In this document: piece by piece, positions 40,968-49,787 of the stretch
How positions within the stretch are numbered: the first letter of the stretch is position 1
Layout: each line of letters opens with the position of its first letter
Source: Streptomyces sp. DH24
GTDB taxonomy: Bacteria; Actinomycetota; Actinomycetes; Streptomycetales; Streptomycetaceae
Direction of reading: 5' to 3'
NCBI RefSeq assembly: GCF_029813775.1
Contig: NZ_JARVKW010000015.1
Span: 1-64,000, forward strand
Length of the DNA stretch: 64,000 nt
The notes under the pieces: model-generated
What the model saw: only the letters and a program-made list of their open reading frames with translations
Database searches by the model: none
What the model was told of the DNA's origin: nothing
Translations under genes and position numbers: made by a program

Positions 40968-41585
40968 GTGATTCCCGCACTGCTCGACCATCTCGTCCTC
41001 GCGACCCCGGACCTGGCGGCGACGGTCGCCGACTTCGCCCGCCGTACGGGGGTCACGCCCGCGCCGGGCGGTGCGCACGTCGGGCTGGGCACCCGCAACC
41101 ACCTGGTCGGCCTGGGCGGCGACAGCTATCTGGAGATCGTCGGCCCGGACCCGGAGCAGGCCGCGCCGCCGGGTTCCCGTCCCCTCTGGCCGGCCGGACT
41201 GACCGCGCCGCGGACGCTGGCGTGGGCGATTCGTCCACCGGATCTGGACGCGGCGGTCGCGGCGGCACGGGCCCGGGGGCACGATCCGGGCGAGGTGCGG
41301 CCGATGAGCCGCCGCCGGCCGGACGGCACGCTGCTCCGCTGGCGGCTGACGGACGGCACGCATCCCTCGGGTCTGGTGCCGTTCCTCATCGACTGGGGCA
41401 CCTCGGCCCACCCGGCGACCGGGCTGCCCGTCACACCGCTGCGGTCCCTGTCGGCGAGCGCGCCCGACCCGGACCGCGTCCGCCCCCTGCTGTCCGCACT
41501 CGGCGTCGACCTGCCGCTGAGCACCGGCCCGGCCGGTCTCGCCGTCACCCTGGAAACGCCCCGCGGCCCGGTGACCCTCGGCTGA
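40968..41585 (+). CDS. VOC/glyoxalase-like domain protein
   Basis: 205 residues, Glyoxalase_3-type fold. It begins VIPALLDHLVLATPDLAATV and contains GLGTRNHLVGLGGDSYLEIVG, the usual first betaalphabetabeta module. The second half has GLVPFLIDWG. GTG 40968 is preferred because GGAGG lies eight bases before it, while GTG 40962 would be too close. Enzyme activity is not predictable; the family includes lactoylglutathione lyases and dioxygenases. Confidence 0.82.
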   Translation: MIPALLDHLVLATPDLAATVADFARRTGVTPAPGGAHVGLGTRNHLVGLGGDSYLEIVGPDPEQAAPPGSRPLWPAGLTAPRTLAWAIRPPDLDAAVAAARARGHDPGEVRPMSRRRPDGTLLRWRLTDGTHPSGLVPFLIDWGTSAHPATGLPVTPLRSLSASAPDPDRVRPLLSALGVDLPLSTGPAGLAVTLETPRGPVTLG

Positions 41586-41823
41586 CCGAGACGCCCGGCG
41601 CGTCACCCGTCCGCCGGCCTGGCGCGCGAGCCGCTGAACGTGTTCTGCGGCGAGCTCCTGACCGGCCCGGGCGCGGACAGCGACGGCATCGCGGTGCTGG
41701 CGGTGCTTACGGTGCTCGTGGTGCTCGCGGTGCGGCCCGCTCCGGACGGCTGACGTCCCGCGGCGCCGGGCGACGTCCGATTCCTTCAAGACCGGCCGGG
41801 GCGGCGCCGCCTACGGTGACCGC

Positions 41824-42243
41824 ATGAGTGCACGATTCGATGCCGTGGGCCTGGTCGTCTCCGACATGGCCGCTTCCGTCGCCTTCTACCGCCGGCTCGG
41901 GTTCGCCTTCCCGGAGGGCGCCGAGGAACTGCCGCACGCCGAGGCCGTACTGCCCGGCGGGCTGCGGCTGTTGCTGGACACCGAGGAGACCGTGCGGTCC
42001 TTCCACCCCGCCTGGCGACCGCCGTCCGGCGGCGGCCGGGCCTCGCTCGCCCTGCGGTGCGACGGTCCGGGCGAGGTGGACGCGTGGTACGAGGAGCTGG
42101 TGGGCGCGGGCTGTCACGGGGAGCTCAAGCCGTGGGACGCCGTGTGGGGGCAGCGGTACGCCGTGGTGCTGGACCCCGACGGCAACGGTGTGGACCTGTT
42201 CGCGCCGCTGGAGCCTGTCGTCACATTCCCGCCTGCCTCGTGA
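41824..42243 (+). CDS. VOC family protein
   Basis: 139 residues. Two betaalphabetabeta modules (VGLVVSDMAASVAFYRRLGF and YAVVLDPDGNGVDLFAPLE) form a VOC fold; the second carries the Glu/Asp region for metal binding. Members range from bleomycin-resistance-type binders to lyases. TACGGT lies seven bases before the ATG, fitting a leaderless start. Between it and the previous gene, 41586-41823, a short frame with a hydrophobic Val/Leu tail may be a relic. Confidence 0.85.
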   Translation: MSARFDAVGLVVSDMAASVAFYRRLGFAFPEGAEELPHAEAVLPGGLRLLLDTEETVRSFHPAWRPPSGGGRASLALRCDGPGEVDAWYEELVGAGCHGELKPWDAVWGQRYAVVLDPDGNGVDLFAPLEPVVTFPPAS

Positions 42244-42277
42244 CGCCCTGCACGCACTCTCGCCGCGCCGGGCACAG

Positions 42278-42315
42278 ACCGAGTACGTCCAGTACGACCG
42301 AGTACGTCCAGTACG
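42278..42315. repeat. two 19-bp direct repeats
   Basis: ACCGAGTACGTCCAGTACG occurs twice back to back (42278-42296 and 42297-42315), between convergent genes. Each unit contains GTAC twice. Confidence 0.9.
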
Positions 42316-42400
42316 AGGGGCTACGCCCGGCACGCCGAGAGCACGCACCCGACGCGGCGAGGCCGCCCTTCGGGCGACGACGGGAATGTGACGACAGCCC

Positions 42401-43084
42401 CTACCGGCCCAGTAGCCCGCGCGGCGTGAGCCCCGTCAACTCGCGGACGTCCCGCGTCAGATGGGCCTGGTCGGCGAATCCGGCGCGGGCGGCCGTCGCC
42501 GCGAGGGGCATGCCGGTGCGGGCCATCGCGAGGGCCCGTTGCAGGCGCAGCACGCGGGCCAGCGTCTTGGGGCCGTAGCCGAAGGCGGTCAGCGAGCGGC
42601 GGTGCAGCCGGCGTGCGGTGAGGCCGAGTTCGCCGGCGACCGCGCCCACGGGGCGGCCCGCGTCGAGGGCGGTGACGAGGTGCCGCAGCAGGGGGTCGGG
42701 GGCGTCGGCCCCGGTCTCGGCGGCCCGGCGCAGCGCGAGGTCCTCCAGGCCGGTCGCGGGGTCGGCGGCGGCGTTGACGCGGGCGGTCAGGCGTCGTACG
42801 AGGGGCGCCGGCCACAGGTCGGCGAGCGGCACGCGCCGGTCGCGCAGTTCGTGGGCGGGCACGCCGAGGAGGGCGGGCGCGGTGCCGGGGAAGAAGCGGA
42901 CGCCGGCCCAGGCGGTGGGCGGGCCGTCGGTGACGTGGGCGCGGGTGTCGGGGCCGGCGACCAGCAGGGTGCCCTCGCTCCACAGCAGGTCCATGCAGCC
43001 GTCGGGCAGGACACGCCCCGGCCCGGTCGGGACGTTGGTCCACACGACCGCACCGGTCAGCCGGGCCGCGCGCTCCTCATACAC
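42401..43084 (-). CDS. AraC family regulator with DUF6597 N terminus
   Basis: 227 residues. The N-terminal sensor segment [22 protein letters not shown] is the DUF6597 type; the C-terminal HTH_18 has [18 protein letters not shown] and [23 protein letters not shown] 43084 follows a TAGCCT box by seven bases, suggesting a leaderless transcript; GTG 43108 would add eight residues. Targets unknown. Confidence 0.85.
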   Translation of the reverse strand: MYEERAARLTGAVVWTNVPTGPGRVLPDGCMDLLWSEGTLLVAGPDTRAHVTDGPPTAWAGVRFFPGTAPALLGVPAHELRDRRVPLADLWPAPLVRRLTARVNAAADPATGLEDLALRRAAETGADAPDPLLRHLVTALDAGRPVGAVAGELGLTARRLHRRSLTAFGYGPKTLARVLRLQRALAMARTGMPLAATAARAGFADQAHLTRDVRELTGLTPRGLLGR

Positions 43085-43123
43085 GCGAGCCAGGCTACGC
43101 CGCCCCACCCGGCCGGTACCCGC

Positions 43124-43142
43124 GCCGGGGCGTCACCCCGGC
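43124..43142 (-). terminator. hairpin after the YihY gene
   Basis: GCCGGGG and CCCCGGC pair perfectly around CGTCA, about 60 bases downstream of the stop codon at 43202. Confidence 0.5.
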
Positions 43143-43201
43143 CGGCCGTGCCCCACTCCCGCGGGCACCCGGGCCGGGCGGGCCACCCCGGCCGCCCGGT
43201 G

Positions 43202-44338
43202 TCACTTCTCGTCGTGCGGGGGCGTGTCCCCGTGGCGCGGGGCGCTCTTGGCGTGGGCGCGCAGCCGGGCGGTGACGTCCTCGGGCGGCAGGAAGCGGGA
43301 CCAGCGCTCGGGGAACTCGGACGGCATGTCCGGGTCGGACCCGCCGCTGGCCGCCGTCCGCGCCACGTACTCGGCGACCTGCGCCTGCCGCAGCCGCTCG
43401 TTCGCCTCGCGGGCGGCCGCGGTGGCGGCGGCCGGCCACACCCGGTCGATCGCGGCGTTGACGGCGGCCCCGACGAGCACGGCGAACGCGGACACGCCGA
43501 TCCACAGCAGCACGGCGACGGGCGCGGCGAGCGAGCCGTAGATGGTGGGGCCCTCGACGGTGCTGGTGAGGTAGATGCGCAGCAGGAAGCTGCCGAGCAC
43601 CCACATGCCGAGGGCGACGAGCGCGCCGGGCACGTCCTCGATCCACGGGGAGCGCACCGGCACGGACACGTGGTACAGCGTCGTCAGGAAGGCGATCGAC
43701 AGCAGGATCACCACGGGCCAGTACAGGACCTGCACGACGGTCGTCGACCAGGGCACGATCCGGACGACCGCGTCGGGCCCGGCGACCATCAGCGGCAGCG
43801 CGACGGAGCCGATCAGCAGCGCCACGACGAACAGCAGGAAGGCCAGCAGGCGGGTCTTGACGATGCCGCGGACGCCGTCGAGGCCGTACATGACGGTGAT
43901 CGTGTCGATGAAGACGTTCACGGCCCGCGAGCCGGACCACAGGGCGAACAGGAAGCCGATGGAGATGATGTCGGGCCGGCCGCCCTTCATCACGTCGTGC
44001 AGGATCGGCTCCGCGATCTGTTCGACGCCCCGGTCGGACAGCACGGTGCGGGCGGCGTCGAGGATGTTCTCCTGGAGGCTCTGGATGGTGTCCGCGCCGG
44101 TCCAGGCGTCGACGTAGCCGAGCAGTCCGATCATGCTCAGCAGCAGGGGCGGCACGGACAGCAGCGTGAAGAACGCGGCCTCGGCCGCCAGGCCCAGGAT
44201 GCGGTACTCGATGCAGGAGTTGACGGTGTCCTTCAGCAGCAGCCAGGCCGTCCTGCGTTTGGAGACGTTCCGGTAGAGCGCGCGGGCGCGGTGGAGTCGG
44301 CCGGAGGGCTCGTCGGGGGTTTCACTTGCTGACTGCAC
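43202..44338 (-). CDS. YihY/BrkB family inner membrane protein
   Basis: 378 residues with six predicted membrane helices. Landmarks are AAEAAFFTLLSVPPLLLSMIG near the N terminus and STVEGPTIYGSLAAPVAVLL before the last helix. The C-terminal tail is charged and cytoplasmic. The family is widespread and its transport role is unsettled. GTG 44338 lies six bases after a TACCTT box, so it is probably leaderless. It diverges from the acyl-CoA dehydrogenase gene. Confidence 0.88.
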   Translation of the reverse strand: MQSASETPDEPSGRLHRARALYRNVSKRRTAWLLLKDTVNSCIEYRILGLAAEAAFFTLLSVPPLLLSMIGLLGYVDAWTGADTIQSLQENILDAARTVLSDRGVEQIAEPILHDVMKGGRPDIISIGFLFALWSGSRAVNVFIDTITVMYGLDGVRGIVKTRLLAFLLFVVALLIGSVALPLMVAGPDAVVRIVPWSTTVVQVLYWPVVILLSIAFLTTLYHVSVPVRSPWIEDVPGALVALGMWVLGSFLLRIYLTSTVEGPTIYGSLAAPVAVLLWIGVSAFAVLVGAAVNAAIDRVWPAAATAAAREANERLRQAQVAEYVARTAASGGSDPDMPSEFPERWSRFLPPEDVTARLRAHAKSAPRHGDTPPHDEK

Positions 44339-44459
44339 GCACTAAAGGTATCCGCCGCGCAGGGCCCGGCTCATCCACCGGGCCCGGTGCCGTCCGCCCC
44401 GGCCCGCCCGTCGTGTCACTCTGGTGACCTTTGCCGTGCCGAGGGGTAGGTTCGCAGAC
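44339..44459. promoter_or_regulatory. divergent leaderless promoters
   Basis: Each gene start is preceded by a -10-like box 6 to 7 bases away: TACCTT on the left strand and TAGGTT (before ATG 44460) on the right. The two transcription starts would be about 120 bases apart and back to back. Confidence 0.45.
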
Positions 44460-46094
44460 ATGTCAGGCAGCACCCACAGCGTGACCAATCAGGCTCCGCC
44501 GCTGGTCGGGCACGACGTCTTCACCGCCGACCGGGCCCTGGCGGCAGCGGTCGAACGGCACCTGGACCCGGCGCTCCTGGACGAGGCGCGCGGCGAGTTG
44601 TCGGCGCTGGGGCGGTCGGCGGGGTCGGCCCAGCTGCAGGAGTGGGCGACGCAGGCCAACGACAACCCGCCCGTGCTGCGCACCCACGACCGCTACGGGA
44701 ACCGCGTCGACGAGGTCGACTTCCATCCGGCGTGGCACCGGCTGCTCGGCAAGGGCGTGTCGGCGGGTCTGACCTCGGCGTGGACACGCCCGGGCGGGCA
44801 TGTGCGGCGCGCGGCCGGGTTCGTGGTGTGGACGCAGGCCGAGGCGGGCAGCGGCTGTCCGCTGTCGATGACGCACGCGGCGGTGCCCGCGCTGCGCGCG
44901 GACCCGGCGCTCGCCGCGGAGTGGGAGCCGCGGCTGACGTCCACGATCTACGAGCGGGAGCTGCGGCCGGCCCGGCAGAAGTCGGGTGCCCTTTTCGGGA
45001 TGGGCATGACGGAGAAGCAGGGCGGCAGCGACGTCCGTGCGGGCACGACGGCGGCCCGGCCGCTCGCCGAGGACGGCACGTACGAGCTGACGGGGCACAA
45101 GTGGTTCTGCTCGGCGCCGATGTCGGACGCGTTCCTGGTGCTGGCGCGGGCGCCGGGCGGGCCGACGTGCTTCCTGGTGCCGCGCGTGCTGGAGGACGGC
45201 TCGCGCAACGTGTTCCTCATCCAGCGGCTGAAGGACAAGCTGGGCAACCGGTCGAACGCCTCTGCGGAGGTCGAGTTCGACGGCACCTGGGCGCGCCGGG
45301 TCGGCGAGGAGGGGCGCGGGGTGCGCACCATCATCGGGATGGTGGCGGCGACCCGGCTGGACTGCGTGCTGGGCTCGGCGGGTCTGATGCGGCAGGCCGT
45401 CGCGCAGGCGGTGCACCACTGCACGTACCGGGAGGCGTTCGGCGGGAAGCTCGTCGACAAGCCGCTGATGCGCAATGTGCTCGCCGACCTCGCGCTGGAG
45501 TCGGAGGCGGCCACGACGCTGGCGCTGCGGCTGGCCGCCGCGTACGACGACGGCGGCGAGCAGGAGCGGGCGTTCCTGCGGCTGGCGCTGCCTGCCGCGA
45601 AGTACTGGGTGACGAAGCGCTGCGCGCCGGTCGCGGTCGAGGCGGCCGAGTGCCTGGGCGGCAACGGTTACGTCGAGGAGTCGGGGCTGCCGAGGCTGGT
45701 GCGGGAGTCACCGCTCAACTCGATCTGGGAGGGCGCGGGCAATGTGCAGGCGCTGGACGTGCTGCGGGCGCTCGGCCGGGAGCCCGCGGTCCTCGACGCG
45801 TATCTGCGGGAGGTGGGTCTGGCGCGCGGCGCGGACCACCGCCTGGACCGGGCGATCAAGGACCTGCTGACCGAACTCGCCGATCTGGAGGGTGTCGAGG
45901 CGCGGGCGCGGCGGCTCGCGGAGCGGCTCGCGCTGGTGCTACAGGGCTCGCTGCTCGTGCGGTTCGCGCCGCCGGAGGTCGCCGACGCGTTCTGCGCGGC
46001 GCGGCTGGGCGGCGACGGTGGGGCGGCCTTCGGGACGCTGCCGCACACCCTGGACCTGGCGTCCGTGGTGGAGCGGGCCCGGCCGGAGAGCTAG
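44460..46094 (+). CDS. AidB-like acyl-CoA dehydrogenase
   Basis: 544 residues. The N-terminal adaptive-response domain (ALLDEARGELSALGRS) and the flavoprotein core with FGMGMTEKQGGSDVRAGTT, HKWFCSAPMSD, and ECLGGNGYVEESGLPRLVRE match AidB. The arginine-glutamate-rich C terminus DNA-binding domain is shortened. AidB protects DNA from alkylation or acts on unknown acyl substrates. It could join the ada-alkA/ogt response in this window, but no shared site was found. Start ATG 44460 appears leaderless. Confidence 0.9.
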   Translation: MSGSTHSVTNQAPPLVGHDVFTADRALAAAVERHLDPALLDEARGELSALGRSAGSAQLQEWATQANDNPPVLRTHDRYGNRVDEVDFHPAWHRLLGKGVSAGLTSAWTRPGGHVRRAAGFVVWTQAEAGSGCPLSMTHAAVPALRADPALAAEWEPRLTSTIYERELRPARQKSGALFGMGMTEKQGGSDVRAGTTAARPLAEDGTYELTGHKWFCSAPMSDAFLVLARAPGGPTCFLVPRVLEDGSRNVFLIQRLKDKLGNRSNASAEVEFDGTWARRVGEEGRGVRTIIGMVAATRLDCVLGSAGLMRQAVAQAVHHCTYREAFGGKLVDKPLMRNVLADLALESEAATTLALRLAAAYDDGGEQERAFLRLALPAAKYWVTKRCAPVAVEAAECLGGNGYVEESGLPRLVRESPLNSIWEGAGNVQALDVLRALGREPAVLDAYLREVGLARGADHRLDRAIKDLLTELADLEGVEARARRLAERLALVLQGSLLVRFAPPEVADAFCAARLGGDGGAAFGTLPHTLDLASVVERARPES

Positions 46095-46410
46095 CCCGGG
46101 GCCTTCCTGCGACACGGCCCGGTCCGCCGTGCGGGCGCGACACGGGGGTGGTGCTGCGCCGACACGGCACCACCCCCGCCGCACTGGCCCTGTCGGGCCA
46201 CGCGCGTCGCTCGGGGCGACGTCGCTCAAGTTTCAATCACCGTACGCGTGTCCCACCAGGGTTGCGGGGGGTTGCAACTTGGTGGTCGCTATGAGCGGAC
46301 TGGACCCCTCCGTCCGCGCCGGACGGCACTATGAGACGAGCAGTCAGGAGAGGCTCGGCCTCCCCTTTTTCCTTCCCCGTTCTTCCTTCGCTCTACTTCC
46401 GGGAGGACCA
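46095..46410. promoter_or_regulatory. intergenic region with terminator and inverted repeat
   Basis: 316 bases. It holds the hairpin at 46144 and an imperfect inverted repeat CCACCA-GG-GTTGC with GCAAC-T-TGGTGG at 46253-46285, about 125 bases before the next start. The frame of the regulator stays open upstream to 46291 with a weak ATG; that extension was not used. Confidence 0.5.
46144..46177 (+). terminator. 10-bp perfect hairpin after the acyl-CoA dehydrogenase
   Basis: GGGGGTGGTG pairs perfectly with CACCACCCCC over 10 bases with a 14-base loop, about 50 bases after the stop codon. Confidence 0.7.
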
Positions 46411-47733
46411 GTGGCGCTCTCGCCGATGGACGTGACCCGGCTCGCCGTCGTCGATGCGACGCGCGCGGCTCGGGTACTCAGCGAGATCCGCTCCGCGGCG
46501 CTCTCCGGTCAGCCGACCCCTTTCCCGCCGCGCCCGGTGATCGGGCAGTCGTGGGACCGGATGCTGCGGGGCGGCCTCGATCCGGAGCGCGAGTCCAGAG
46601 CCACGCCGCTGAGCGTGGACGAGGTGCGGCGCCGGCGCGAGGTGTCGGAACTGCGCCATGTGCTGCCCGTGCTGCGCGAGGGCCTGGTGTCGATCGCGGA
46701 CGTCACCCGGCACATCATGGTGGTGGCCGACGCGGACGGCCGGGTGCTGTGGCGGGAGGGCAGCGCGCCGGTGCTGCGCAAGGCCGACGGAATCGGCTTC
46801 GAGGTGGGCGCGGACTGGCGGGAGAGCGTCGTCGGCACCAACGGCGTGGGCACCGTCGCGGTGACCCGGCGTCCGGTCCAGGTGTTCGCCTCCGAGCACT
46901 TCTCCCGCTCGCAGACCGGCTGGACCTGCGCCGGCGCGCCCATCACGGACCCGCGGGACGGCCGGCTGCTCGGCGTGGTCGACGTGAGCGGGCCGCTGGA
47001 CACGATGCATCCGGCCACGCTCGCCTGGGTCGACTCGGTGGCCAAGCTCGCCGAGGCGCGGCTGCGCGAACTGCACCTGCGGTCACTGGAGCGGCTGCGG
47101 GCGGTGGCGGCGCCGGTGCTGGCCCGGATCGCGGGGCGTGCGCTGGTCGTGGACCGGGACGGCTGGACGGCGGCGGTGACCGGGACGCCGTACACGGACC
47201 GGATCGCGCTGCCCAAGTCGCTGACGGCGGGCCCGCGGTGGCTGCCGGCGCTGGGGCTGTGCTCGGTGGAGCCGATGGCCGGGGGCTGGCTCGTGCGGGT
47301 CGAGGACCAGCCGGTGCGGCACGGGGTCACCCGGATCGTGCTGGACCTGCGCCGGCCGCGCCGCTGGTCGCTGGAGGTGGTCGGCAGCGCGGGGTCCTTC
47401 AGTCACGAACTGAGTCCCCGGCACGCCGAGTTGCTGTTCCTGCTGGCGGTGCATCCGGCGGGGCGCAGCGCGTCGGGGCTCGCCGAGGACATGTTCGGCG
47501 ACGCGGGCCGGACGGTGACGGTGCGGGCCGAGATGTCGCGGGTCAGGCGGTATCTCGGGGGGTTCCTGGAACACCGGCCGTATCGTTTCTGCGACGAGGC
47601 GGAGGTCGAGATCCTCTTCCCGGACGACCCGTCCGACCTGCTGCCGCACTCGACGGCACCGGCGGTGGACCGGCGCCGGGCACGGGGACCCGGGGGCACC
47701 GACCCGAGCCGCCGGACGGGAGGCCTGGCCTGA
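46411..47733 (+). CDS. AcoR-like GAF domain regulator
   Basis: 440 residues. The N-terminal half resembles the sensor part of AcoR-type activators: SWDRMLRGGLDP, a GAF domain with WRESVVGTNGVGTVAVTRRP and EHFSRSQTGWTCAGAPI. There is no AAA+ domain; instead a C-terminal winged helix (SPRHAELLFLLAVHPAGRSA, TVRAEMSRVRRYLGGF) would bind DNA. Such proteins sense small molecules such as acetoin or redox signals; the ligand is unknown. GTG 46411 follows GGGAGG by four bases; ATG 46426 is an alternative. Confidence 0.82.
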   Translation: MALSPMDVTRLAVVDATRAARVLSEIRSAALSGQPTPFPPRPVIGQSWDRMLRGGLDPERESRATPLSVDEVRRRREVSELRHVLPVLREGLVSIADVTRHIMVVADADGRVLWREGSAPVLRKADGIGFEVGADWRESVVGTNGVGTVAVTRRPVQVFASEHFSRSQTGWTCAGAPITDPRDGRLLGVVDVSGPLDTMHPATLAWVDSVAKLAEARLRELHLRSLERLRAVAAPVLARIAGRALVVDRDGWTAAVTGTPYTDRIALPKSLTAGPRWLPALGLCSVEPMAGGWLVRVEDQPVRHGVTRIVLDLRRPRRWSLEVVGSAGSFSHELSPRHAELLFLLAVHPAGRSASGLAEDMFGDAGRTVTVRAEMSRVRRYLGGFLEHRPYRFCDEAEVEILFPDDPSDLLPHSTAPAVDRRRARGPGGTDPSRRTGGLA

Positions 47734-47787
47734 GCCGCCGGACGGGAGGCGCCCGGCGTCCGACGCCCGACGGTTCGGTCGGCGTGC

Positions 47788-47831
47788 GCTGTATGCGATC
47801 GACGGGATCCGGAAGACGGTCGCCCCCGTAC
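47788..47831 (+). repeat. 44-bp near-identical copy of an aldO segment
   Basis: These 44 bases equal 20304-20347 inside aldO except for one base (G to A at the 26th position). The flanks differ on both sides. In aldO the segment is normal coding sequence aligned without gaps to homologs, so this outside copy is the derived one or both come from a dispersed element. Confidence 0.9.
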
Positions 47832-47832
47832 C

Positions 47833-47888
47833 GGATACGTCGTACCGCATACGCCGTACCGAATACGCCGTACCGGACACGCCGTGCC
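47833..47888 (+). repeat. four 14-bp tandem units
   Basis: Units GGATACGTCGTACC, GCATACGCCGTACC, GAATACGCCGTACC and GGACACGCCGTGCC follow without gaps. Confidence 0.9.
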
Positions 47889-47963
47889 CCACGCGCCGGA
47901 GTGGGCCGGACCGGCGTCCCGCCCCGCCCCGCACCGCACCGCACCCCGCACCCCGCACCCCGC

Positions 47964-48040
47964 GCCACTCGCCACTCGCCCCTCGCCCCTCGCCACTCGC
48001 CCCTCGCCCCTCGCCCCTCGCCCCTCGCCCCTCGCCCCTC
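47964..48040 (+). repeat. eleven copies of a 7-bp unit
   Basis: GCCACTC or GCCCCTC repeats eleven times from 47964 to 48040, then decays. A slippage-prone simple repeat upstream of the secreted protein gene. Confidence 0.95.
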
Positions 48041-48220
48041 GCCCCGGCACGACGACACCCCTCCCCCACAGGGGACAACTCTCATGTCTGCCGCATATTT
48101 GCAGGGTCTTCGCCCCCGACCCACCCCGTCTGCCGTAGCATCCGTCTTCGGGTCACACCACCTGCTCCTCGATCAACCCATGGATCACCCGGCGCAGTTG
48201 GCCCGGCTCGGGAGGACGGC

Positions 48221-49612
48221 ATGAAGCAACGCGGCAGACACCGCCGACGCAGGCGCGGCCGGGCGCTGCGCGGCGCCCTGGCGGGTGCCGCGCTCGCGCT
48301 GACGGCCGCGGCGACCATGATCAGCGCTTCACAGGCCACGGTCGCCGAGGGTCCCCGCGCCTCACGGGCCGCGACCGCCGGCGGCCCCGCTCCCTCACCG
48401 ACCAGGACCACTGACGCCCCCGGCGCCCTCAAGCCGCTCACCTCGGCGGCCGAGACCGGCAAGCTGAGGCTGACGGAACGACCGGTGACGGCCCGGTCCG
48501 AGCGGCTCGCCTCCGCGCTCGGCCGCGCCGTCGGCGTGGGCGCCGTCCTCGCCGACGCCGACCGCACCCTGCGCGACCGGGCCCGCTGCACGAGCCGGGA
48601 GCGGGCTGCCCTGCCCGTGTCCCCCGCGGCCACCCGCGCCTACTGCTGGGACGACGCCGACACGGCGGGCTGGCGGCCGGGCGCGGTCACCACCTCGGGG
48701 GACGCCGACGACGACGGCCACTGGGGCGACCACCGCGTGATCCTGTCGGCCTGGAGCCGTCAGGCGCCCGAGGGGCGGGACCCCGCCCGGGGCACCTCGG
48801 CGGGCGACGGCCTCGCCCGGGTCGCCTTCGTCGACGCCGACGACCCCGAGCGCCTCGCCTACACCTGGGTGCTCCTCGCCGCCCCCGCCCCCGACGGACG
48901 CGACCTGCGAGGGCTGGAGTCGTCGGTGTCCGGGATGGTCTGGTACCAGGACAAGCTGCTCGTCACCGCGGGCCGCGCGGACCGCACCGCGCTCTACGTG
49001 TACGACGTGGACCGCATCCGGCGCGCCACCGACGGCTCCGACGCCGCGGGCCTGCTCGGCGACGATCCGTCCGCGTACGGTTGCCGGTACGTGCTGACGC
49101 CGGTCGCGTCCTACCGGCTGTCCGGCGGCGACGGCGCCCCGCGGCCCGACAGCGTCTCCCTGGACCGCAGCACGGCCCCGGACAGCCTGGCGTTGGGCGA
49201 CTGGGTCCCCTCCGACGGCGACGGCCGCACCCGGCTGTGGCGCTACCCGTTCAGCGGCGACCCGGCCCGCGCCGGCCTGCTGGACACCGACGCGGCCGGG
49301 CACGTGACGGCCGGTGAGGCGTACGAGAGCGGGGTGACCGGCGTCCAGGGCGTGTTCGCGCACCGCGCCGCCTGGTACCTGGGCCGCCCCGCCGGCGACG
49401 GGCACGGCGCGCTGTGGCGCCAGGACACCGACGGCGCCCGCCCGGCCCGCTGCGGCACCGACCGCACCCACCGCTGCTGGAGCGGCCCGGCCGCGTCCCT
49501 GTCCCACTGGACGACCACGGGCGAGGTCTGGTCCCAGTCGTCCCGCACCCTGTTCGCGGTCCCGCTGGCCTCCCTCACCGGGACAGGGGACGAGGCCGCG
49601 CCCGCGAGGTGA
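48221..49612 (+). CDS. secreted hypothetical protein
   Basis: 463 residues. A basic N terminus (KQRGRHRRRRRGRALRG) and a hydrophobic core (ALAGAALALTAAATMIS) form a signal peptide. The mature protein has repeated short strands with Asp and Gly (VAFVDADDPERLAYTWVLL, GLESSVSGMVWYQDKLLVT), suggesting a beta-propeller-like fold, and four or more cysteines. No family is recognised with confidence. ATG 48221 has GGGAGG upstream. Confidence 0.75.
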   Translation: MKQRGRHRRRRRGRALRGALAGAALALTAAATMISASQATVAEGPRASRAATAGGPAPSPTRTTDAPGALKPLTSAAETGKLRLTERPVTARSERLASALGRAVGVGAVLADADRTLRDRARCTSRERAALPVSPAATRAYCWDDADTAGWRPGAVTTSGDADDDGHWGDHRVILSAWSRQAPEGRDPARGTSAGDGLARVAFVDADDPERLAYTWVLLAAPAPDGRDLRGLESSVSGMVWYQDKLLVTAGRADRTALYVYDVDRIRRATDGSDAAGLLGDDPSAYGCRYVLTPVASYRLSGGDGAPRPDSVSLDRSTAPDSLALGDWVPSDGDGRTRLWRYPFSGDPARAGLLDTDAAGHVTAGEAYESGVTGVQGVFAHRAAWYLGRPAGDGHGALWRQDTDGARPARCGTDRTHRCWSGPAASLSHWTTTGEVWSQSSRTLFAVPLASLTGTGDEAAPAR

Positions 49613-49613
49613 C

Positions 49614-49666
49614 GCCTGCCGCGCGACGCCACCGCGGGGACACGGCCCGGGCGTAGCGCGGCAGGC
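49614..49666. terminator. hairpin with arms GCCTGCCGCGC/GCGCGGCAGGC
   Basis: Perfect 11-base arms at 49614-49624 and 49656-49666 begin right after the stop codon. The right part continues into the 31-base sequence shared with 40142. Confidence 0.6.
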
Positions 49667-49787
49667 GGCACGTCGCGGACACGGCCTGTGCCGCGCCCCC
49701 ACATCCCGGGCCGCGCCCCACATCCCGGGCCGCGCCCCGACTGTTCCGGATCGACAGATTCCGGAGCGGGATGATTCCCTGGCCGGC

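Larger units (their letters stand above)
47734..48220. other. repeat-rich intergenic region
   Basis: 487 bases. In order it holds a 44-bp copy of aldO sequence, four 14-bp units, Cys-rich-coding-like CGCACCC runs and eleven 7-bp units. No gene was called; frames that stay open lack ribosome sites. Confidence 0.8.

Noticed and set aside
41640..41752. Short frame with hydrophobic Val/Leu tail
   Set aside because: No start or ribosome site and no family; perhaps a relic but not supportable.
47833..48040. Possible CRISPR array
   Set aside because: The units are 7 and 14 bases with no unique spacers, so these are simple tandem repeats.
46551..48224. 557-codon frame through the regulator and repeat spacer
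   Set aside because: Second-frame shadow ending in translated 7-bp repeats.
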